DNA from: Marsupella aquatica
Lineage: Eukaryota > Marchantiophyta
NCBI GenBank assembly: GCA_973895155.1
Contig: OZ316891.1
Span: 21,452,001 to 21,516,000 of the forward strand
DNA length: 64,000 bases
Reading direction: 5' to 3'
The notes below the pieces were generated by a model. The model was not told the origin of the DNA. It did no database searches and saw only the letters and a list, made by a program, of their open reading frames with translations. The translations under genes were made by a program, and so were the position numbers. Each line of letters starts with the position of its first letter. Positions within the stretch are counted from its first letter, which is position 1. Below are positions 33,333 through 44,800 of the stretch, piece after piece.

Positions 33333-33394
33333 GTGCATCGTCCTCTCCCTTGGACAAATGTTTTGCGCTTTAGAGAATAAGCTTGTTTTCACAG

Positions 33395-33714
33395 ATTCTT
33401 CTACTAGAAGCCCCATAATTCTCCCTTTTGTTAGGAAACCGGGGACTAAAATTGGTAGAACTGGTTACAAATCACTCAAAGCAAGTGCTACTCATTATGT
33501 TTGGACTGATGGACCGTCAAAAGGTCAACAAGTCAGTATAGAGCAGTCTGAGAAGATTATTCGATCTAGAAAGTATAGGAAGGATAAGTTCAAATTAGTG
33601 CCAGTTTGGTCTGAGCCAGCTCTTGTTGAGACCCTTCCCGGAGGGATAAATTTGGACATTCAAAACCAACTAGGAGATAACGTTCTAGATGAATTTGGGT
33701 CTTTCAGCACGTGA
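33395..33714 (+). CDS. Probable last exon of the ParB-DNA methylase-like gene
   Basis: A frame reading SSTRSPIILPFVRKPGTKIG, YKSLKASATHYVWTDGPSKG and KIIRSRKYRKDKFKLVPVW continues to a TGA at 33712. It is one frame off from the preceding segment, but the donor AG/GTGCAT at 33333 and the acceptor TTTTCACAG at 33394 would join them in matching phase through a 62-bp intron. That is short for a plant intron, so a simple frameshift is the alternative. The basic segment could contact nucleic acid. I do not recognise the domain. Confidence 0.45.
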
Positions 33715-33985
33715 GGTTGAAACCCAAGTTAGTTTGAACAGTCCTAAAATTCAGCCGTCTAAATTATTATGTCTACCTTCACAGAAATAGGCGGGCCCTT
33801 ACCAGTTGTGGAGTGCGTCAACAATAATCTCCAAAGATATCCTGAGATTTCTTCAACTACTGACCTTCAACCAACAATAGATATGACGTTGACTGTTGTT
33901 CATTCACTTGTGATGCTCGAGATCATCTCGAGCATTTCTCTATTTTATCTCCCACAATTCTAACATTGGTGTTCCTTCTTTGCAG
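33715..33985 (+). other. Presumed intron or intergenic DNA with a long-arm palindrome
   Basis: A good acceptor, TTCCTTCTTTGCAG, ends at 33985 and precedes phosphatase-like coding sequence. The palindrome at 33913-33935 has the longest matching arms of the family here, 10 bp (ATGCTCGAGA and TCTCGAGCAT around TCA). A short frame starting at 33769 could be an upstream exon but has no recognisable motif. Confidence 0.45.
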
Positions 33986-34588
33986 GACCCTTGCCTCCAC
34001 TTCACGGTCCGATCAGACGGAAGCTATTGATTCTTGACCTCAACAAAATGTGTTGGGATTCTGTCAAAACGCCAAGTTCCAGATCGCGCCGTAGTACGAC
34101 AAGTGTCAAGGGTGTCCACTGGGGGAGACTTGGAGGGTTTAAATTTTTGTATGTTGAGCAATCCCATCTTCACGAGTTCTTAATCGCAGCTTTTTTGTTA
34201 TTTGATGTTGCCATTTGGATTTGTGCAAGGAAACCCAGGACGGATGAAATGATTCATTTGATCTTCAGTCAAGATGAGCGAGAGCAATTCAAGTTTATTC
34301 TCACACAAGAAGATACATTCGATACTGGAATCTAGAGGCCTGACATTACCGATGGGAAGGCAAATATTCATTTGAAGGATTTGAGGGTGGTTTGGAAATG
34401 TTATGGTGGATTATACGACGAAACTAATACATCTCCTTCTTGATGACACTCCAATGAAGGCATTTGCAAATCCAGAGAATTGTGGGTTATTTCCTTCCTC
34501 ATTTTTGCATCACTCCACGGATGATACATTCTTTCCAGAAATACTATGGCCTCTGCTCAGGAAATTGTATCATGCCTTCAATCTTTAG
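33986..34588 (+). pseudogene. NIF/FCP1-like (CTD small phosphatase-type) HAD protein, decayed
   Basis: The order of motifs fits the NLI-interacting-factor phosphatase fold: RRKLLILDLNKMCWD at the motif I position, LHEFLIAAFLLFDVAIW (motif II region), then KDLRVVWKC and YDETNT, then LLLDDTPMKAFANPENCGLF (motif III/IV region) and FPEILWPLLRKLY. In active members motif I is DLDGTL-like with the nucleophile Asp; here it is DLNKMC. A TAG at 34333-34335 and a one-base frame change near 34428 break the frame. It was probably a phosphatase of protein C-terminal domains and is now a pseudogene. It lies directly downstream of the methylase-like gene on the same strand. Confidence 0.7.
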
Positions 34589-34621
34589 CACTACCTTTTT
34601 ATCAATCATCCAAAGTGATCT

Positions 34622-35044
34622 ATGATAAATGTTTTAGCGGACAGAGATCAACAGGCTGCCATTTATGCGTTGTTGACGGAGCGGTGGGGTAGTATGGTAT
34701 GGGTTCATTCGGTTATCCATACAGTCTTGGATGTCACAACGGACGAAATTCCTTGGGATATCAAGAATGAAGTGCAACAATTACCACCAATGGAGGAATT
34801 GATGGAGGAGGCGATCAACGACCTTGCAAAGACGTTAATTGGATATCAGTACACAGGACCCTACAGAGACAATCATCATGGATTTGTTTTGGAAGTCTTG
34901 AGGTGTAGGGACCTCACCACGAAGTTCTGGAATATGAAGCATCTCGATTTTTGCAATCACGATATGAAATATGACCCGTCAGGGTCTAGATTTACTTGCT
35001 CAAATGAATTTTGCAGGGTGGAGGAGCATGAGATTTGGGTCTAG
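34622..35044 (+). CDS. Hypothetical protein, 140 codons
   Basis: The frame starts MINVLADRDQQAAIYALL and contains AINDLAKTLIGYQYTGPYRD, a Cys/His tail (FCNHDMKYDPSGSRFTCSNE) and a terminal CRVEEHEIWV. I do not recognise the family. The spacing of Cys and His near the end could be a small metal site. It may be a further exon of the phosphatase-like gene or of the methylase-like gene. A variant palindrome begins at its last codons (35037). Confidence 0.35.
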   Translation: MINVLADRDQQAAIYALLTERWGSMVWVHSVIHTVLDVTTDEIPWDIKNEVQQLPPMEELMEEAINDLAKTLIGYQYTGPYRDNHHGFVLEVLRCRDLTTKFWNMKHLDFCNHDMKYDPSGSRFTCSNEFCRVEEHEIWV

Positions 35045-35400
35045 ATTATCTCGACCCTACACTGAACAGTTACAATGTGAGTTGTAGATATACATATTCT
35101 TACTAAAAAAAAAAGTGAAGCTATGCATACTATCCATATGAGTCTAGATGCTGTTGATCCTCTTTTACTTGTAGATATGTTCTCAGAAAAAGGTTATTTG
35201 GGTCTCGACCATATACAAAGGGAATAGCTAGAGATATAGATTCAACAACGGGTCAAAATTATGTGGACCCTACATTTGGGTCAAGATAATCTCGACATAG
35301 ATTTTTACATAGTAATTGATATACATTCAACAACCGGTCAAAACCATCTAGAGCCTGCATTGGGACAGACGTGGTCTCGACCCTGTAAAAATAGGTTTTT
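35037..35400. repeat. Variant palindromes, GGGTC(G/T)AGAT..TCTCGACCC type
   Basis: GGGTCTAGATTATCTCGACC at 35037-35056 and GGGTCAAGATAATCTCGAC at 35277-35295 follow the same design as the CTCGAGA palindromes but with GGGTC outer arms. Further half sites GGTCTCGACC lie near 35200 and 35385. They mark the right edge of the palindrome-bearing region. Confidence 0.65.
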
Positions 35401-37130
35401 TACTTTTATAATACATCACCGGTTTACCTTCCGTAACTTGGTTATCACGGGTCATTTGAATTATTATATTGTCTTATTATATTTTTTCATTGTTTATATT
35501 ATATATAATAAGAACATTTTATTGTCTTTTAATTAATAAGTATTAATAATTGATAACTGAATTATTTAATTAATAATTTGGGCATTAGAATTGTAATTTT
35601 AGACCTCAAAAAGTGTATATTTGGCAACTAAAATGTATGCTTTTGGGGAACAAGTTATAGAACTTTTGGGGGTAAAATAAGAAATTTTAAGGTCAATTTC
35701 TGAACTAGAGAAATTCCAGTTTTAATGAATAGGGTGATTATGGTCAGTATACCCAGAGTTTCCTCCGCTTCCTTCACCGAGAGCTTCAAGTTTGTCACCT
35801 CCTATCGCAACAAGGCAAGTGATTGAGACTGAGCTCACTCCCAGGCTTCAAGCTTCACCCCTCTAGTGTCGAATCATAACAACGTCGGCATACACACTCA
35901 CTGGATTCACATACTCACTAGACAGTGCTTCAAAACTGAGGCTTCAACACAAGTATTTACTACAAGGCATAGTACAAGTTCAGATCCCAACACCTTCCTT
36001 GACTCTCCTTGCCGCCTACCTAGTGGACTAGCTCACTATCTACCCTCTCAAGTACCTCAAACCAATGCTGCTGCCCTCTGAAAATGAGAACCTCAGCCTC
36101 CAAGTTTTCAGCTTTACAAGAGAGGGTAGGAATGAACAAGTGAGGAGGCAGCCCCCTGCTTCTCCTCTTATTCTCTCACACAGCACCCCAGGCCTCCAAG
36201 CCAAAGCCAACCCAAACCAAACCAGGCCCAGGGTGCTAACTCCAGTTAGTAGTCATTGGAAAAAGTTAACCCAAGTGTAACTAGATGATTGCTAACTTAA
36301 CCCGGGTTAAGTTTCTACTTTAACCGCAGGTCACTCAATTACCATAACTCCGACTCTGGTTGTCACACAGGAAACGGCAGTAGTAGAATCTCCTTGTGAC
36401 GTGAGTAGCCAGGGTACCCCTTGGTAACTCTTACAACCACCAGAATTTACACATTCCTTAAACCATTTTATATTTTTATATATATGAGCCACGAAAACCC
36501 CATGGCACGGGGAACAAGCAGTGTCACAGCAGCATACAGAATGTATACAGAATGCCAGAATTTACACATTATATTTAAAACAACATACTCACGAAAGAAA
36601 GCTCTAGCTCGGCCCACAAATGAATATTGGAACGCCCCTGAGTTATGGGTTATCATTGAGTCTTGGGTTATGCCACTGAGTCTCGGCTATCACAGGAATA
36701 CAGATCGGCCCTTGTTCAATTTGGAGACCTTATCCAGAGAGTACTTATGTGTGAATGGGTGATAACCAGCAAAATATCAGTATCTCAAGTTGTTGGTATA
36801 CCGCAATACTAACGCCTAACTATCTAACCAGCAACACTGAAATACTGGCTAGTTATTTTATTTGTATCCCCTAAGTGTTGGGCTTCATAATAGCCCCACT
36901 ACTTAACACAACGGCTACTTTAAGGGCACATAAAAAAACTTCTCATAGTCCATTCAAATTCAGAACCACCGCTAAGTCATCCCGGGAGTTGGGTCTACCT
37001 GGTGGGGTTCTCCCCTAGCCTCCCTGGTCCCTCACCCGACTTTGAACTGGCCTCAAAGTCCTCCTAAAGGCCTAGAAATGATTGCAGCTGTACCAAGTTC
37101 AATTAGAGTTGGTGTGGACTCTTTAAACAA
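35401..37130. other. Intergenic with one perfect 20-bp palindrome
   Basis: No gene is recognised. Positions 36294-36313, AACTTAACCCGGGTTAAGTT, are a perfect palindrome. The 35.6-35.75 kb stretch resembles, in part inverted, sequence near 26.93 kb (see findings). Confidence 0.5.
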
Positions 37131-37330
37131 AGAGCTTGGATAGCTCCCTTGGTAGCCCATTCAAACTCCTTAGCAAGACACAGGTTGCAAGTTCAAAACC
37201 AGTCGCCAACTCCTCTCTCGCCATCAACATTTTGTAGCACCAAGCTGCTGCGCTATGCTACACTATGTTGCATAAGGCAGCACAAAGCAACTTGCCGCAG
37301 TGCAAAGCATCGCGATGCTACTTCCCCATT
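37131..37330 (+). mobile_element. Probable tRNA-derived SINE
   Basis: TAGCTCCCTTGGTAGCC near 37141 fits an RNA polymerase III A box, and AGTTCAAAACC near 37191 fits a B box, about 40-50 bp apart as in tRNA-derived SINEs. The sequence then runs into unrelated DNA and a T/C-rich tract near 37340. No target duplication could be defined, and the similarity could be fortuitous. Confidence 0.4.
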
Positions 37331-38660
37331 TTCTTCTTTGCTCTCCTTTTTTTCTTCTTCAACAACGGTCTTCCTCTGTAGCAAGGTGATAAAGAGATAA
37401 ATGACTATTTACTCCTTAACAACTCGATTTCATTCCCGTTAGGAGATAAGATCAAAAAGACCTAATTAACACAATTTGAGAAGTTTACACCAACATTCTT
37501 AGGTTGGAGAGATTTGTAATGATCTCTTAACATAAGTGTTTAACCACAAACTCAAGTGGGTAATCCTTAGGATTCACGGTGCAAAAATAAACACTAGAAT
37601 TAACAAAGATTGAAACTAGAGAGAGTAGGTAGGAGGTTTCAAAGCGCAAGGAAATTGAATTTCGACCATCACCACTCCTTCAATAAGGATTATGGCTTAA
37701 TTTAAGATTTGGAAATCGATATTATATATGCTTTTTGATTTCTCATAGCAACTCTTTCTCCATCTCTTGAATTTAGAAGACAACATTATAAATCAACCAG
37801 GGACACCTTTCTGATCTTGCTTAAGACGATACTAGGATACTCGAATTGATTTACTTCTTCTACTATCCTTAAGATTGCTTGTTTGAGTTTCATGCAATTT
37901 CAGTTTCTCTTTGGTGAATCTTCTATATGAATTGGTCACAGACCTTGCTGATCTTCCAATATCATCATAGGCACACGCTATTATTCATTGAATATTGCAC
38001 AACAACTCAAAGGTTGATAATCCTGAAACTTCTCTTTACTTAACCATGGTAAAAAGAAGGAAAGGAAAGACATAAATTTCTCCAAAATCAAAATGGAGAA
38101 ATCAAATGCATCTCTCTCTCTTTCCAGGGTTGATTTCGGGCTCTCCTCCTTTTGTACTAAAAGTGAAGATTATGAAAAGACATGCCTTTTCAAAATCCAA
38201 GTCTAAAGAAATATGTAAATAAAAGTAAACTATCCTAGTAAAAAATGGAGTAGAGTCTCCAATGGATACATCAACAAAATACTGGAGTCTACTTACTCAT
38301 ATACTAGTTTACATAGCCATTTCTAGGTCTAAACTAATGTGGCTCTCACTCTCTAAATATAACTCTATTATGGTCCCAACTTTTGGGAAGGAACCTTCTC
38401 AGGGCTAGCCACAGCAAAGGGCTCTGGTTGAAAGAAAACTCCCTACTGTCCAATGGTAAAAGGAAGGGACGGGTCAATGTCCAGGTTCTCCTAATGAGCA
38501 CTTGGATCATGAGAATACGAGTAAGAATGGGAGTGGAGGTGTATACTTGGGGTGGGAAAACTAGGAGGGTTAAGGGGTGATGAGGGGCCAGTGGAGAACG
38601 CTCCTTCATGAGGACTAGGAGAGAAAGACCTAGAGGCAAAGGTAGGAATCTCAACATCAT
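37331..38660. other. Intergenic, no gene recognised
   Basis: AT-rich DNA with no conserved coding signal. The right end may be the non-coding or Ser/Pro-rich tail of the decayed minus-strand gene that follows. Confidence 0.5.
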
Positions 38661-40208
38661 CTAATAGCTCCTCGTAGTCAAGTCACACAGCTCCCTTAAG
38701 TCCTTACAGGTCTTTGAGAGGCCTGTAAATGCATCATCTACCTTGGCACTCACATCTACCACTAAATGATTAATCTTTGAGAAGAGGATGGGTGTGGTGT
38801 TCTTGGCCAAATACTCATCATAGATATGTGCCTTAAGAACATCCACAGAAGCTATCTTAATTAAAGGCTTAATTAGATCCAAAGATTGAGTGATACTGAG
38901 TTGGAGAGTATGCTCAAGTTCATTCTTCTTCTTACTCCTTTCCAACTGCTATTTGAGCTCGGATATCTTCTTTCTGAGGAACTCATTCTCCTCTCCCATC
39001 TTTTTCTTATCTGTGGCATCACTCATAGTGGAGATCTTCTCAAGGATTTGCCCTGATTTCACTCATAGCTTCTGAGCAATATCAGTAATGGCCTTCTCCA
39101 TCACAAAGGTCTTCCTCTTCACCTTCTGAAATGCGTTTGAGATGATCCAAAAGTCATCAAGGGTGTCTTAGGAGGCATGTCCGGGTGCATCCGGAAAGTG
39201 AGTTGGGTCAACAAAGGCCTGGTCAAAAAAGTCTGGGTCAAGATTTCGGGCAGAAGACCAGGTCTTTTGGGGATTCAACTCTACTGGTTCCTCATCCTCA
39301 TTGTCGTCAGAGGTGGCCTGAGTGATATCTGGATCTACTTCTCCATACTTTATGAAGTTAAACTTGGCTACCAGTATCTTCTTCTCTTCTGTGAACAAGA
39401 CTCCTTCAAAACTATACAGATGTACCAGGTAGCAGGAGAGAGGAGTAGGGCCTTTATTGGAAAGATTATGTATTAGCTTCCTCATTAGATCAAAGATGAG
39501 CTTGGCCCAATTGATCTTCCTTTCCCCCTTGTAAGCAGCAACAATGGTAGAGCCAACTCCAACAATAACTCTTCTTGGCTTCTCAGGATACAGCAATGGT
39601 ACCAATAAGTTGAAGACTCGTTTCAGATCAGGGTCCACACACCTGGAAACATTGAATTCATCCTTACTGCTGATAGCTCCTTTGAAGTAAGGAAGAATCA
39701 GATTAACAACTCTTCCTACTAGACCTTCTCCTTCATCCTCTAGGACAAAGGCTGCTGCAACCATCATCTGCATCCATCGTTCAGGTCGGCCTTGAGAGGT
39801 ATGTTTAAACTCAGTTGGGCACTCCTTTGATCGTATCTCTCTGATCATGTCCTCACTTTGATAACTCCAGGGAAACTCCATCAGAGACTCACAGCCCCTT
39901 CTGAGCAAAGACTCTCTCAGTTTGACCTTCTCAGCTTCACTGCCCGGAATAGCTGGCTTCAGGATTTTCATGGCAACAGGGACCTCCTTCCTCTTTGATC
40001 GTCTCACAAGGGCTTTAACCGGCGTGGGTGTAGGGGATGTTGAGGTTGAATGTCCCTTGGAAACCCGTGAAGTGAACATTCTGGCTTGACCCGCCTTTTG
40101 ATCCATAGAGTTGATGCAAGTAAGAGATTGGATTCTGCCCAATGGTATGCCTCCTCTGCAGCGAGCTCTATAGTTGTGCGACCTCAAACAATTCAATCTC
40201 TTCAGCAT
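38661..40208 (-). pseudogene. Decayed minus-strand gene, gag-like or host protein of unknown family
   Basis: A 346-codon frame (40208-39168) contains a basic Ser/Thr/Pro stretch, then a compact helical domain (ERWMQMMVAAAFVLEDEGEG, KINWAKLIFDLMRKLIHNLS, SCYLVHLYSFEGVLFTEE) and an acidic tail. After its stop the same strand still reads as coiled coil (MGEENEFLRKKISELK, a stop, then QLERSKKKNELEHTL) and continues to 38661. The layout, helical domain plus acidic region plus coiled coil, resembles uncharacterised plant transposon-associated proteins. Stops within the coiled coil indicate decay. I cannot name the family. Confidence 0.45.
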
Positions 40209-40998
40209 CGTAAGATGATAGAGATGTCTGGGTTGACCTGACCATAACTTTTCTGATCAGGTGACAACCTAATCTTCACAAATTGATCAAGATTCCTTCA
40301 ATCACGGTGCATGTCCATCAAACGTTGGTGGACATCACTCTCAATCCGGCCTTCAGTAGCGGCATCCGGATCGACCTGGTTGCCCTTCTCACAATCGACT
40401 CGTCCATGATCAGGATCTCAAACTCCTGCCTTCACTCCCAGCATAGGAGTAGATATTCCCCTCACAACGATTTAGTCAGTACCCTCATATAGAGGCTCTC
40501 ATCGTGCAATGGAAGATTGGTCCTATAATCCGGACCCAAGATCCTCTACCAAAAGGGTAGAGCCTCCTCACTCTATTGCTTATATAGCCTAATGCGCTCG
40601 GGAACTCAAAAACCTACTAAGTTCAGCTTCGAGAGGTGTGAGAACCCGGATCGACTCTCCTTCCTTATATCCGGATTCTACTGTAGCTCGGCCTGTGTTT
40701 GACTTATGGTTTTAAAACTTTGGTACAACTGATGTACAATACAGTCGAGTTTCAAGATATTCTATCTCGTTGATGGCTTCAGTGCAAAGTTTCGGGTCGA
40801 TCCTCCAACTTTCATATCAGTCCAGGTCGACCTCAGATGGGCTTGAAAGTTGTATAACACTTCAAAGTAGTCTTTAGGTCTCTCTTCAGCCTCATTTGAT
40901 GTCTCAAACTTAAAAATTTTAAAATTTATGGTTAGTTAACCCTTCTCTCATAAATATCCTCATCTCACATCCTCCATAGCTCAGTCTTTCAGCAGCAT
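40209..40998. other. Intergenic, left flank of CACTA copy 1
   Basis: No gene is recognised. The sequence directly next to the transposon end reads TTTCAGCAGCAT; its last three bases, CAT, would be the target-site duplication if the far end could be read. Confidence 0.55.
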
Positions 40999-41310
40999 CA
41001 CTAGAAGAATCCGAGGTGAACTGAGACCGCAATATATGACTCATTTTGGCTCATGTGACTTCATTGTGACTCAACGTGACTTGACCCACGCTGTGACCCT
41101 TGGAGTTGCAAAAGTTGAGACCAAAAAATGGAAGTCACTATTGATACTGGGCTTTGCAACTTGCTTGATACCCATTTGTGACTGATCTGTGACTTTATTG
41201 TGGAGTCTAGCCTTGTTTCGACGTGACTGCAATATGACTTCAGCGAGTCACATCGTAAGTCACATACATGACTTACCCGCATTCAACAACGACTAGCGTG
41301 TGACTATTTA
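40999..41310. repeat. CACTA terminal repeat and subterminal GTGAC motif zone, copy 1
   Basis: After the CACTAG terminus, GTGAC or its reverse GTCAC occurs about a dozen times in both orientations within 300 bp, for example in CTCATGTGACTTCATTGTGA, CAACGTGACTTGACC, GATCTGTGACTTTATTG and GAGTCACATCGTAAGTCACA. In En/Spm such subterminal motifs bind the TNPA protein and are needed for excision. Confidence 0.85.
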
Positions 41311-41853
41311 GTGTCACAGGAGAGACCAATGGAGACCCTGGCCCGCGTCACACAACAGAACCATTTGGGACTCTATATACTCATGTTTATAACTAATAAG
41401 GTTCACATGCAAGTTATAACCATGACTAATGAACACAGAGGGACAGTTCATAAGAAGAGAGAGCACTCGACATTACAATACATAGAAACCTGATGTTCTA
41501 ACTTTAGAAATATAACACATTGAATACAAGAAATGAACATAGCATGAATGACATCCACATGAAACAAAGCATCATATAAGCAGATCCTACATAAAACATT
41601 CATAAGAATTAAACACAATCACAATCTTGCTAAAAAATGAAGATCATTTGAATTCCAATGGAATAGTTTACAATGTGATCAATGTAATTTAGACAAAACA
41701 GGAACTCATAATTGATGACTGTAGGATGAGATAACTGAAAGCACATGCATGATACTATGAATCTCCAAGAGGACATGATTCTTGTACTGTTTCTTGACAT
41801 CTAAAATCTACATAACATGACTCACACTACAAACAAATAATGGCATGACATTG

Positions 41854-44800
41854 TTATGGATCCTCTATGAACTTGCTTGGCCATAATACCAAAGAACCTG
41901 CAGCATCTCCAAGTGTCTTTTGAGGAGGATCATCATTTGTGTTTGGAATGGGAAGGACAGCTTTAGGTTTCACTAGTAATGTGACTAACACTACTGAATA
42001 ACCTGGGGGAATCCTCTTGCCATGGAACGTTGTGGAACCAACCTGCACTCTGGCAAATCCTACTCGTGTTCCACTCTCATCAACAGCTAACAAGCCACTT
42101 TGTCCCTCAGCATTAGGTGCTTTCCCCACTTCCACCTTAGATCTTTCTGCCAGCACTGTTCTTGGAGGTTTGTATGAAACCTTTGACGTGGCTCTGCTCC
42201 CACCAGCAGACTTGCTTCGTGTGCGCATGCTTCCTCTCTTCACAGTAGTGAAGCTAGGCTCAGTAGGTTCCTCTGTTAGGACTGTCACAGTAGCAGGTTC
42301 ATCACCTGGGAGTGTCATACCAACTAACTCTTTGGTTGGATTTATCTCAACAAGAGGCACACCTGTCATTGAGAATGATACATTCTGCAAATCATTTATC
42401 TCTGCAATGGAGTCAAGATCTACATAGCATGAATCTGGCTCAATGGTATCATTGTCATGCTTGCTGATATCCTCATTTGCCCCAACATTGATATCATCCA
42501 CTCCCTTGCCAATGTCATCCTCATCCAAACATGGTTGACTGCCCTCTGTCAAACAAGTTGCTTGTACAGACTGCAACTTTGTTGCCTCTAAATTACAGCG
42601 AGTATTTGCCAGGTTCTCATACTTCTTCTCTGTAGCACCTGTCTTATTCTCTATGGACACAACAACCACAATATATGTTACTGAAAATAACACATTCAAC
42701 AAACAATGTCAATTCAAACTATACATTTAATAATCATATCCCACACAGTTGTAAAGGCCTTACCTTCAAGCCTACATGTCGTTGGCATGCCAGAAGAGTG
42801 CATCGACTTTGCCACCTCAAGTGGTGATGGTGGAACTCCTGCAGAATTGGAATCAATTTTATCTCTCACCGACACAACAGCTTCCATTAATGTCTTGAAG
42901 TTCACATGGAACAAGTCAGTCAATGAATTCAAACGTTCATTGATCTCTGGAAGACATGTTTCGACAGCCTTCAAACGACCACTTATCTCTGTAAGTGAAG
43001 ATCCACCTCCCTACATGACACAGGGGTATAGGTTCAATCACTCCATATGAAATGTTGGGCAATATATGCACAATCAATGTTATATACAGTGTACACCTGA
43101 AATTCAACGCAGGTCATTCAATTACCAATCAGAACTCATATAACTTACATGCTTGGAGGATTCAGATGCACCCTCTTGAGCCCGGGTGTTCACAATTTCA
43201 GCCCTCAACTCTTCTTTTGAAGGGCTTTGCCCCAATTGGGCTTTCTGCACATGCATGGCAAACACAAGTTATCGATCAATATTCAGGGAACGTACACTAA
43301 AAAACAAAGTTTACATGTAGGGACAGTACACTAAAAAATAGTACATAGTGTAGCATAAATTACATAGCTAGGCCATTCATTCTTACCAAACGTTTAGCTG
43401 TCGGTGCAGTGCCGGTCCTTCCTGTCAGATTAGGGTTCTGAACACTCAACCTGGCCTCGGTCATCTGTGAACTCTTCTTTTTTGAAGCATCTGTTACAAA
43501 ATAAGCTACTAACCTTGCCCACACTTTATCATCACAACTGGCTGGTGGAGGCATATCTGGCTTCTCCCCACCTTCCTTCCAAGCCTTATGCATTCTCCAC
43601 CTCTCTTGCTTGATAATTTTACCTGCTGTACTCTCTAGGCAACCTATGTCCACGCCATCATCACTGCCCACATAATTCCATTTGGCAGCAACATTTTCAC
43701 ATACAGTCTTCCAATCTTTTGGATGCTGTTTTTTAAAATTAATAACACTCACATCTAACCAACGCAATACTTCAGCTTTCAAATCAGCATGCCATCGGTT
43801 CTTGCGAGGACACTCAGCATCCACCCATTGTCTCTCATTCAACTTTACGTTCCCTTTCTTTGTCACCTCCCCTCGTGCACTGCTCTCGGTAGTACTGGGC
43901 GTTGTATTGGCCACCCCTTCATTCACCCTACCTGGGGTTCTGAAGCCACCTGGGAAAATACAATGCCATTCATGCTTGAGAACTACATATAGCAGAATGG
44001 ATGACGGCAACATTCAATGCTTCACTTCAAGAAAAATTCTTCAAACATACATACCTGTAGCTCTGCCTGTAGATGCCTGTGCAGGGACTGCACTCTGAAA
44101 TTGTTGCGACCCTGGACCACCTGTCCAGCCTAGTACAGGGGCCGGATGATGTCACTTTCTAGGTATGTGTGTGCAAACATATGTACTGAAAACTAAGTAC
44201 AAACTGTAGGAAAACAACTGAACATTCACCGACATACCTGTCCCCCTTCCGTGCTGCATCTGCATAGGGGCATTAGTGAATACTTGAGTCGATGGTTCGA
44301 CTGTCCAACCTGCACACATACATTTTCTATCATTATACATGTGCAGAGTCCCCCCCACGTGAATGGACTCCACATATAATGAGTTCTTCCATTGCTGACA
44401 AGATCAGACATTACCTGCTCCTCTTCCAGCGTTTGTAGGTACTGAATTTTGATATCCCTGCCAATTACCTTCACCACCTTCCCAACCTTGTTCATTCCAC
44501 GACCCACCACCATCCTCCCAACCTGGTTCAACCCATGTCTGTCCTTGTGGACATTGGAACTGATCATTACTAGCATTTGCCCAATCAGGTTGGGCAGAAT
44601 CTGCATGCAATGGCAGGTGGACAGAATTTCATGTTGTCTGAATCCAATACATCCCAAACAATGTCAAAAATTGATATGCAGTCTGAAATTCAGGAGTGCC
44701 ATGCCTTCACAAAGAACTGGCATATAGATATATACTCACATCCCCACGGTTGAGGTGGACGTCCATACCCACGAGATTGTGGGTTTGGACCTGCTCTGCC

